A stretch of 64,000 nucleotides of DNA from Streptomyces dioscori (GTDB lineage: Bacteria > Actinomycetota > Actinomycetes > Streptomycetales > Streptomycetaceae), in the NCBI RefSeq assembly GCF_003024195.1, contig NZ_KZ679044.1, positions 152,978 to 216,977 of the forward strand. The letters run 5' to 3'. The notes under the pieces are model-generated. The model was not told the DNA's origin, made no database searches, and was given only the letters and a program-made list of their open reading frames with translations. Below, in pieces: positions 34,701 through 42,400 of the stretch (position 1 is the stretch's first letter; each line of letters opens with the position of its first letter). The translations under genes and the position numbers were made by a program.

Positions 34701-34774
34701 GGCCGCAGGTACGCACCGTCGACGGTGCGAGGGGAACCCGCGGCCGCTTCAAGCACGCCCGGCGAGTACCGGGC
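34701..34774 (+). promoter_or_regulatory. Structured leader with terminator-like hairpin
   Basis: Outer stem GGCCGC (34701-34706)/GCGGCC (34740-34745) encloses an internal loop of AGGTA and AGGGGAACCC and an inner stem CGCACCG-TCGA-CGGTGCG (34712-34729). Twelve nt later GCCCGG/CCGGGC (34757-34774) forms a hairpin followed by TTCTTT. The layout is that of an aptamer plus attenuator ahead of the GTG at 34799. GCAGGTA and GGGGAACCC recall parts of the ydaO (c-di-AMP) riboswitch, but the GGGTGAA half is missing. Confidence 0.45.
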
Positions 34775-34798
34775 TTCTTTGTGGGGGGTCACATCACT

Positions 34799-36769
34799 GT
34801 GCGCAGGCGCAGCATGTCGATCGCGACGACACTCGCGGTCGTCCTCAGTTCCGCGGCTCTGGCCGCGGGCACAGCGGGTCCGGCATCGGCCGACTCCGCG
34901 AAGGTTCTGCCGGTGGCGTCCGTGGGGGACATCGTCGTGGACGGCGCCCACCGGCGCGTGTACGTCTCCGACCCCACCGGCGGCAAGATCGTCGTCACCG
35001 ACTACACGGGTGCCGTACGGGCCACCCTGACCGGGCTCTCCGGCGTGAGCGGCCTCGCGCTGTCCGCCGACTCCGGCCAGGTGTACGCGGCCGTCGAGAA
35101 CGGCAACCGCATCGTCTCGGTGGAGACCGGCACGTACACCCAGACCGCCAGCTATCCGGTGGGCGCGGCCCCCAGTGACCTGGAGGTGGTGGACGGCCGG
35201 ATCTGGTTCGCCCACGGCACCGACATCGGCTCGCTCGACGTCTCGGGCGCCGAGCCCGTCGTGCACCTCGCCCAGCGCGGGGACGTCGGCTTCTCCGGCG
35301 GCTTCGGCATGTACCTGGCCGCCGACCCGGCCGTACCCGGCGTCCTGGCGGTCGGCAACGGCGGCGACCTCGCCGTGTACGACGTGTCCGCCGACGGGGC
35401 CGCGCTGCGGGTCAAGGGCCGCATGGACACCGCCGTACGGCAGATCGACCTGACGCCCGACGGCGGCCAGGTCCTCACCTCGTGGGGCGACCCGGAGTAC
35501 GGCTACGGCATCGGTGCCTACGCGGCCACCGACCTGTCCGAGCAGACGGGTTACCCCATCGACGCCTACCCGAACGCGGTGCGCGTCGCGCCCGACGGCA
35601 GCGTGGCGGGCGGCAGCAGCTCCTGGTACGACCCGGACGTCCACATCCACCGGCCCGGCGACCAGACACCGGTGCGGGAGTACGACTTCCCCAACACCGG
35701 CAACAGCAGCGGCGCCGACACCCTCGTGGAGGGGGCGCTCGCCTGGGCGCCGGACGCGAGCCAGGTCTTCGCGGTCTCCGTGAACACCTACGGCACGTAC
35801 ACGCTGCGCGCCCTGTCCGACCCGACCAAGGAGCTGCCCACCCTCAAGGTGTCGGCCCCCGCCAAGTCGGACCGCGCCAAGAAGCTCACCGTCACCGGCA
35901 AGCTGACCTCGAAGTCGGCGCTCCCCGCGGGCACCTCCCTGAGCGTGACCCGTACGGACGTCGAGTCCCCGAACGGCAAGGCGCTGGCCACCGTCAAGAC
36001 GAAGGCGGACGGCAGCTTCTCCTTCACGGACACCCCGCCCGCCGGCGGCAAGGTCACCTACAAGGTGTCCTACGCGGGCGACGCCACGCACGGCGCCGTC
36101 TCCGGCTCGGACGCGGTGGAGGTCTCCCGCAAGGCGACCACGCTGACGCTCAGCAACAACGGCAAGCTGTACTCGTACGGCAAGGACGTCTCCTTCACCG
36201 CGCACCTCGGGACGACGTACAAGAACCGTACGGTCGCGATCTACGCGGACCCCTTCGGCTCCGACAAGCCGAAGAAGCTGCTGAAGACGGCCAAGGTCAA
36301 CTCCAGCGGCAACCTGTCGGCGACCGTCGACATGACCCGCGACACCACGGTCTCCGCGGTCTTCGCCGGTGACGCCCGCTACGCCGGCAAGACCGTGAAG
36401 TCGACGGCGTACGCCAAGGCGAAGGTCTCCACCACCGTCTCCAAGCACTACAGGACGGCGAAGATCGGCTCCACGACGTACCAGTGGTTCCGCAAGAACA
36501 CCGACCCGAAGTTCACCACCACGATGAACTACTACTCGGGCCGCAAGCAGCGTCTCCAGGTGCAGGTGTACCACCAGGGCTCCTGGTACACGACGGGCTC
36601 CGAGTACTTCGCCCTCGGCAGCAACGGCAAGTCCGTCGTGACCCTGGGGGCGCCGGGCGAGTCCGGTATCCGGGCCCGCGTCCGCTCGTCGTACGTCAAC
36701 AGCTCGTCCGGCGACACGGTCAACTCCACGACCCACGGCGCCTGGAAGTACATCACCTTCACCAACTAG
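34799..36769 (+). CDS. Exported beta-propeller/Ig-like repeat protein
   Basis: The 656-aa precursor begins VRRRSMSIATTLAVVLSS with a signal peptide cleaved after ASA near residue 33. A YVTN-type beta-propeller follows (VGDIVVDGAHRRVYVSD, VSGLALSADSGQVYAAVE; about 35-350), then Ig-like modules (LKVSAPAKSDRAKKLTVTGK, TTLTLSNNGKLYSYGKDVSF; about 355-545), and a C-terminal domain rich in Tyr, Thr and Ser. It is probably a cell-surface protein of unknown ligand. GTG at 34799 follows GGGGGG by 10 nt; the ATG at 34814 is an alternative. A structured leader precedes the gene. Confidence 0.8.
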   Translation: MRRRSMSIATTLAVVLSSAALAAGTAGPASADSAKVLPVASVGDIVVDGAHRRVYVSDPTGGKIVVTDYTGAVRATLTGLSGVSGLALSADSGQVYAAVENGNRIVSVETGTYTQTASYPVGAAPSDLEVVDGRIWFAHGTDIGSLDVSGAEPVVHLAQRGDVGFSGGFGMYLAADPAVPGVLAVGNGGDLAVYDVSADGAALRVKGRMDTAVRQIDLTPDGGQVLTSWGDPEYGYGIGAYAATDLSEQTGYPIDAYPNAVRVAPDGSVAGGSSSWYDPDVHIHRPGDQTPVREYDFPNTGNSSGADTLVEGALAWAPDASQVFAVSVNTYGTYTLRALSDPTKELPTLKVSAPAKSDRAKKLTVTGKLTSKSALPAGTSLSVTRTDVESPNGKALATVKTKADGSFSFTDTPPAGGKVTYKVSYAGDATHGAVSGSDAVEVSRKATTLTLSNNGKLYSYGKDVSFTAHLGTTYKNRTVAIYADPFGSDKPKKLLKTAKVNSSGNLSATVDMTRDTTVSAVFAGDARYAGKTVKSTAYAKAKVSTTVSKHYRTAKIGSTTYQWFRKNTDPKFTTTMNYYSGRKQRLQVQVYHQGSWYTTGSEYFALGSNGKSVVTLGAPGESGIRARVRSSYVNSSSGDTVNSTTHGAWKYITFTN

Positions 36770-36779
36770 GTGCGTGAGT

Positions 36780-36822
36780 CCGACGCCTGGCCGGGCCGAT
36801 CGACCGGCCGGTCAGGCGTCGG
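36780..36822. terminator. Bidirectional terminator overlapping a stop codon
   Basis: CCGACGCCTG (36780-36789) and CAGGCGTCGG (36813-36822) flank a GGCCGG-rich inner stem. The right arm includes the stop of the HemS-like gene, so it serves both convergent transcripts. Confidence 0.65.
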
Positions 36823-37741
36823 GCAGGGACGCCGCCAGGTGTTCCCACGCCGTGTGCACGTCCTCGCCGACCATCCCGAACTGCGTGACGACCGCGACAC
36901 AGCGCCCGTCCCCGTCGTCGAGTTCGAGCGCCGAGGTCGGGCCGTGCGCGGCCGTCGAGCGGACCAGACGGCAGGCCCGCACGCCCGCGAGGTCGATCTC
37001 CACCGAGCTGTCCGCGATCGCGGCGAACACCCGCCCGCCGACGGTCCGGTCGGTGACGTGCACCCGGCCGCCGCACGCCTGCATGGCTCCCGGGCCGAAC
37101 ACCGCGATCCCGACCGGCAGTCCGACGGAGCAGACGTGGTCGAGCACCGCGGGCACGACGTCGGCCTCGATCGCCCGGTGCTCGCCGCGGTAGCGGTGGA
37201 AGGCCGCGCGCCGGGCCACCCCGCCGTCCGCCAGCACCGCGTCCAGCTGCGCGAGTTGGTCGCCGCTCTCCCACTCCGGTACGGCGGGCACGGCAGGCGC
37301 GGCGGATGCGGTGGACGGTCCGGCCGCCCGGAGCCCCGGGGTGACCGTGCCGGCGAGTCCGGCCAGCAGGCGGTCCCCCTCCGAGAGCAGCCGCCCCTGG
37401 TGCGCGGTCCGGCCGTCCGCGTCGAACAGGCTCAGGGCGACCGTGCCGGTGTCCTCGTCCCGCGCGACCACCGCCGAGGCGACCGAGCCGCCGTCGATAC
37501 GCAGGGCGATCGAGCCCGGCCGGACGGCGAACGCCTCGCCGAGCAGGCTCGGGACGGCGTAGCTGCCCGCCTGTTCGATGCGGGCGACCGGTCCTCCGGT
37601 GATCGCCTGGACGTACTGGAAGAGCGTCAGGCAGCGGGCGAGTTCCGGCATCCGCGCGTCGATCAGCCGCACACTGCCGTTCCGTCTGCCGCAGCACCCC
37701 TCGAACGCGCAGGTCCGGTACGGCTTGTGGTGGTCCGTCAT
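36812..37741 (-). CDS. HemS/HmuS-like heme-handling protein
   Basis: The 309-aa cytosolic protein has a two-lobed layout. The second half (GVARRAAFHRYRGEHRAIEADV, VGLPVGIAVFGPGAMQACGG, IDLAGVRACRLVRSTAAHGP, TSALELDDGDGRCVAVVTQF) resembles the C-terminal HemS/ChuS lobe; the first half (ARCLTLFQYVQAITG, SLFDADGRTAHQG) may be its degenerate copy. The N terminus has a cysteine cluster (RTCAFEGCCGRRNG, C11, C16, C17) that could hold metal or an Fe-S centre. It starts 2 nt after the diflavin reductase stop and is last in the iron-box operon. Heme binding or degradation with electrons from the reductase is inferred. Confidence 0.6.
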   Translation of the reverse strand: MTDHHKPYRTCAFEGCCGRRNGSVRLIDARMPELARCLTLFQYVQAITGGPVARIEQAGSYAVPSLLGEAFAVRPGSIALRIDGGSVASAVVARDEDTGTVALSLFDADGRTAHQGRLLSEGDRLLAGLAGTVTPGLRAAGPSTASAAPAVPAVPEWESGDQLAQLDAVLADGGVARRAAFHRYRGEHRAIEADVVPAVLDHVCSVGLPVGIAVFGPGAMQACGGRVHVTDRTVGGRVFAAIADSSVEIDLAGVRACRLVRSTAAHGPTSALELDDGDGRCVAVVTQFGMVGEDVHTAWEHLAASLPDA

Positions 37742-37743
37742 GT

Positions 37744-39486
37744 TCAGTACACGTCCCGTACGTAGCGCTTGGCCCGGCGCAGGTCCGCCAGGTACTCGGC
37801 GGCGTCGGCGTCCCCGCGTCCGCGCTGTCCGGCGATGACGCCCAGCAGGGCCGCCTCGACGTCCTTCGCCATCCGGGAGGCGTCCCCGCAGACGTAGACG
37901 TGCGCGCCGTCCTCCAGCCAGGCGTACAGCTCCCGCGCCTGCTCCCGCATCCGCGTCTGGACGTACACCTTCTCGGCCTGGTCGCGCGAGAACGCGAGGT
38001 CGAGCCGGGTGAGCACGCCGCTCTCGCGCAGCCCGGCCAGCTCGTCCTCGTACACGAAGTCGGTGGCGCGGTGGCGGTCGCCGAAGAACAGCCAGTTGCG
38101 TCCCGAGGCGCCCCGTGCGGCCCGCTCGTGCAGGAAGCCGCGGAAGGGCGCGATGCCCGTGCCGGGCCCGATCATGATCATCGGGGTGTCGTCGTCGGCC
38201 GGCACGCCGAAGGAGGCGTTGGGCTGGAGGTAGACGCCCACGCATGCCTCCTCGCCGACCCGGTCCGCGAGATACGACGAGGTGACTCCCGCGTACGTCC
38301 GCTGCCCGGTGCCGTAGCGGACTGACGCGACGGTGAGGTGGACACGGTCCGGGTGGGCGAGCGGGCTCGACGAGATCGAGTACTGGCGGGCCTGCAACGG
38401 CCGCAGGAGCGGCAGCAGTTCGGCCAGATCCGGGGCGGCCGGTCCGGCGTCCCGGAGCAGGTCGAGCACGTCCCGGCCCCACAGCCAGGACTCCAGGTCG
38501 GACCGGTCGCCGTGCGCGACGACCGCGGCCAGCTCGCTCGACGGCGCCCGCTCCACGAGGTCGGCGATCAGTTCCTTGGACGGGGTGCGGATCTCGCGCT
38601 CGGCGCGCAGGAGTTGAGCGGCCTCTTCGTCACCGCCCGCGCCCAGGTGTTCCAGCAGGGTGCCGACCAGGGTGTCGTCGTTCAGCGGTACGACGGCCAG
38701 CGCGTCGCCCGCCTCGTACGTGATGCCGCTGTCGCCGAGGTCGAACTCGTAGTGGCGGATCTCCTTCGCGCTGTCCGGCGAGGACAGCAGCCTGTTCACC
38801 AGGAGGCGGGAGGGGTAGGGGGTGCGCTTGTTCCAGGGGGAGCGGGTGCGGGGCGCCGGGGCGGGCGCGGGGGAGGGCGTGGCGGTCGCCGTCGTACCGC
38901 CGGTCTCGGCGGTCAGCCGGTCGAGGACGGCGGCCGTCCAGGCCGCCGCGGGCTCCTCGAAGTCGACGTCGCAGTCCACGCGGTCGTACAGCCGGGTGGC
39001 CCCCAGCTGTTCCAGACGGGTGTCGATGAGCTTCGCGGCCTGGCAGAAGTCGTCGTACCCCCGGTCGCCGAGCCCGAGGACCGCATAGCGCAGCCCGTCC
39101 AGGCGCGGCGCGGTGTCGGCCTGGAGCGCCTCCCAGAACAGCCCGGCGCTGTCGGGCATCTCGCCCTCGCCGTACGTCGAGGCGAGGACGAGGACGTGGG
39201 ACATCGCGGCGAGCCGTTCGGGCGTGACGGCGTCGAGCGCGGTCGCGGTTGCGCCGAGGCCCTGCGCGCGGGCCCCGGCGACGACCTCACCGGCGAGGAA
39301 CTCGGCGTTCCCGGTCTGGGTGCCGAACAGGACGTCGACCGTCGCCGTGGGCGCGTCGGCCGCCGTCGGGGCCCGGCGTCCGGCCGCGGCGACACCGGCG
39401 ACGAACCCGGCGAGCCAGGCCTCCTGCCCGGCGGAGAACGGCGCGTCGGCCGGGATCAGGGTCCCGGTCGGGGGCATGAGTGTCAC
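37744..39486 (-). CDS. Diflavin reductase (CysJ/cytochrome P450 reductase type)
   Basis: The 580-aa protein has a flavodoxin domain (VDVLFGTQTGNAEFLAGEV, LVLASTYGEGEMPDS, LGLGDRGYDDFCQ; about 48-195), a Pro/Ala linker, then an FAD/NADPH ferredoxin-reductase unit: RQYSISSSP, GVTSSYLADRV, MIGPGTGIAPFRGFLHER, FFGDRHRATDFVYEDEL and CGDASRMAKDVEAAL. Such enzymes pass electrons from NADPH through FAD and FMN to an acceptor. There is no sulfite reductase beta subunit nearby. The GTG at 39486 overlaps the glutamate-synthase-like stop by GTGA, so that protein is the likely acceptor. Confidence 0.88.
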   Translation of the reverse strand: MTLMPPTGTLIPADAPFSAGQEAWLAGFVAGVAAAGRRAPTAADAPTATVDVLFGTQTGNAEFLAGEVVAGARAQGLGATATALDAVTPERLAAMSHVLVLASTYGEGEMPDSAGLFWEALQADTAPRLDGLRYAVLGLGDRGYDDFCQAAKLIDTRLEQLGATRLYDRVDCDVDFEEPAAAWTAAVLDRLTAETGGTTATATPSPAPAPAPRTRSPWNKRTPYPSRLLVNRLLSSPDSAKEIRHYEFDLGDSGITYEAGDALAVVPLNDDTLVGTLLEHLGAGGDEEAAQLLRAEREIRTPSKELIADLVERAPSSELAAVVAHGDRSDLESWLWGRDVLDLLRDAGPAAPDLAELLPLLRPLQARQYSISSSPLAHPDRVHLTVASVRYGTGQRTYAGVTSSYLADRVGEEACVGVYLQPNASFGVPADDDTPMIMIGPGTGIAPFRGFLHERAARGASGRNWLFFGDRHRATDFVYEDELAGLRESGVLTRLDLAFSRDQAEKVYVQTRMREQARELYAWLEDGAHVYVCGDASRMAKDVEAALLGVIAGQRGRGDADAAEYLADLRRAKRYVRDVY

Positions 39487-42400
39487 GCGGTCACCGTCTC
39501 GGTCGTCTCGGTCGGGGCCTGCGGGACGTGGCGGCTCGCCAGGTCGTCGAGCGCCGCGGTCGCGAGCAGTTCGTCGAAGCGGGCGGCCCGTACGCGGCCC
39601 GCGTTCCTGGCGTTCTGGTGCATGATCCAGCCGTAGGTGCCGGGCGCGTCCACACTGAGGTTGTTGCGCTGCCGCAGGGCGCGCTTGTAGTCGTCGAGGC
39701 GCTTGACCGCGATGAGCGTGGCCAGCTCGTCGTCGGCGAACCGCTCCAGCGTGCCGCGCAGATACTTCACGACCCGCTGCTTGACGAAGAAGTCCTCGGT
39801 GAGCACGAGGTTGCGGACCGCCTCGGCGATCCGCGGGTCGTCCGGGCCGCTCGCCCCGGGCACCCGCCGGAGCGCGAGATCCTGCGCGACACCGAGCACG
39901 GTGTACGAGGACAGCAGCGAGAACATGTCGTCGCTTCCCTGGTCGCCGAAGGCCGGGGCACGGCCGCCGAGCACGGTCCTGCGGTCGCGGTAGTCCACCT
40001 TGAACGCGCGCAGCTTGTCCGTCGCGATCGAGGTCGCCAGCTCGTCGAGGAGCTGCCCCCGGCTCGCCGCGGCGAGGATCTCACCGGCGTCCTGGTACAG
40101 CAGCAGCGCCCGGGGCATCCCGCAGTACACGTGCCGCCGCTCGCTCTCCCAGTCCGCCAGCAGCCGGGCCGCGAGCGGGGAGCCGGTGGCCTCGGCATGC
40201 CATTCCAGGAGCAGCCGCACGGCCTCCTCGTGGAAGGCGCCGTGACCGGTGTCGGTCACCGGGAACACCAGCAGCGAGTCGGCGCTCACCCGGTCACGGA
40301 CCTCGCCCGAGGGGTCGTACTGGTAGAGGAACCCGCCGCTCATACCGTTGCCGAGGCCCTTGCCGAAGCCGCCGAGGTTCAGGACGGTCCCGCCGGTCAT
40401 GTACTCGCAGCCGAAGTCGCCGACGCCCTCGACGACCGCGGTCGCCCCGGAGTTGCGTACGGCGAACCGGTCGCCCGCCTCGCCCTGCACGAACGTCCGG
40501 CCGCCCGTCGCGCCGAACAGTGCGAAGTTCCCGACGAGCACGTTGCCGCCGCGCTCGGTACTGCCGCCGCCCGGGGCGCGGACGACGATCCGGCCGCCGC
40601 TCTGGCTCTTGCCGACACCGTCGTTGGCGGTGCCGGTGTGTTCGAGGGCGATGCCGTCGTTGCAGAACACGCCGTACGACTGGCCGGCCGACCCGGTGGT
40701 ACGGATGCGGACGGCGCCGTCGACGAGGCGGCGCCGGCCGCGGTCGTCGACGGTGACGGCGGGTACGGCACCCTCGAACTCGTGGTTCGCGTGGTTCTCG
40801 TGGTTGAGGAGCCGCTCGATGTCGACGGAGAGCTGACCGCCGACGGACTTGTCGCTGTTGCGCAGGTGGACGCCCTCGACGAGCAGGGACGGCTCGCGCC
40901 GGTCGAGGAGCGCGGCCCGGACCCGCTCGATGAGCGCGTCGTCGGTGGTGAAGTCCTTCTCCAGGTACTCGGGGTCCGCGACGGCCTTCTCCGGCACACG
41001 CGCGAGCAGCCGGCGGACGTCGAGCCGCCCGACGCTCGCGGGGTGGTCGAGGAGCTGCAGCAGGTCGGTGCGCCCGCGCGCCTCGCGCAGGGACCGCAGG
41101 CCCAGGCGGGCGAGGATCTGCCGGACGTCGTGCGCGATGTTGAGGAGGTACTGGGCGAGTGCGCGCGGGTCGCCCTCGAAGGCCTCGGCGTTGGTGGTGA
41201 GCCCGGCCGGGCACTTCACGTTGCAGTTCTTCGCCATGACACAGCCGAGCATCATGAGCGCGGTCGTACCGAACTCGAAGCTGTCGCCGCCGAGCAGCGC
41301 GGAGGTCACGACGTCGGAGCCGGTCTGGTGCGCGCCGGAGCAGCGCAGGACGACCTTCTGCCGCAGGCCGTTGGCGACGAGCGCCTGATGGACCTCGGCG
41401 ACGCCGATCTCCGCCGAACGCCCCGCGTACTTGAGGCTGGTGACGGCCGCGGCGCCCGTACCGCCGGTGTTCCCCGCCACGTTGATGACGTCCGCGCCCG
41501 CCTTGGCGACGCCGACCGCGATGGTGCCGATGCCCTCGGAGGACACGAGCTTCACGACGACCCGTACCCGGGCGGCCTTGCAGTCGTGGATGAGCTGCGC
41601 GAGGTCCTCGATCGAGTACGTGTCGTGGTGCGGGGGCGGTGAGATCAGTTCGATGCCCGGGGTGCCGCCACGGGCTGCCGCGATGTCGACCGTCACCTTC
41701 GGCGCGGGCAACTGGCCGCCCTCGCCGGGCTTGGCGCCCTGCCCGATCTTGATCTCCAGCTCCCGCAGCATCGGATCGGCGAGATAGCCCGCCCAGATGC
41801 CGAACCGGCCGGACGCGAACTGCTTGATCCGGGAGCCGCGGATGGTCCCGTAGCGGGAGTGGTGCTCGCCGCCCTCGCCGCTGTTCGACAGGGCGCCGAC
41901 CATGTTCGTGCCGTGCGCGACGGCCTCGTGCGCGGTCGCCACGAGCGCCCCGTGGCTCATCGCCCCGGAGGCGAGCACGCGGGTGATCTCGTGCGCGGGC
42001 CGCACGTCGTCGAGGGACACGCTGTCGGGCGCGCCCCGCAGCAGCGTGAGCAACGCGGCGGCGGCGCCGGTGACCCGGACGCGGACACCGTCCGCAGCGG
42101 CCTCCAGCGTCTCGACCTCCCCGGGACGGACGAGGGCGAGCCCTTCGGCGAGGGCGGCGTGGCGCCGGGCGGGGTCGTCGGGGCCGCCGGCGTGGCTCCC
42201 GGGGGCGAGGCACAGCCGCACGACCATGCTGCCGCGACCGTCACCGCTGCCGCTCTCGCTGCCGGTGCCCCCGTCGGCGCCGGTGGCCCGACCCGCGACG
42301 GGCGGGTCCGCCGGGCCCCCCGGCGCCTCCGTGCGGTCCTGGACCCGCACCACCATCCCGCGCACCATGACACTCGCGTTGCCGGTCGTGGAGAACCGGC

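Noticed and set aside
34701..34774. A confident c-di-AMP (ydaO) riboswitch call
   Set aside because: GCAGGTA and GGGGAACCC match, but the GGGTGAA half and the large multi-helix core are absent in the 60 nt before the start codon. I report it only as a structured leader.
36812..38482. A longer HemS-like protein with about 247 extra N-terminal residues
   Set aside because: The extension is antisense-like low-complexity sequence overlapping the diflavin reductase in another frame. The ATG at 37741, 2 nt after the reductase stop, fits an operon.
37744..39486. Sulfite reductase alpha subunit (cysJ) as a firm name
   Set aside because: The domain order fits CysJ, but no CysI or sulfate-assimilation gene is adjacent and the gene overlaps a GltB-like gene, so only the reductase type is stated.
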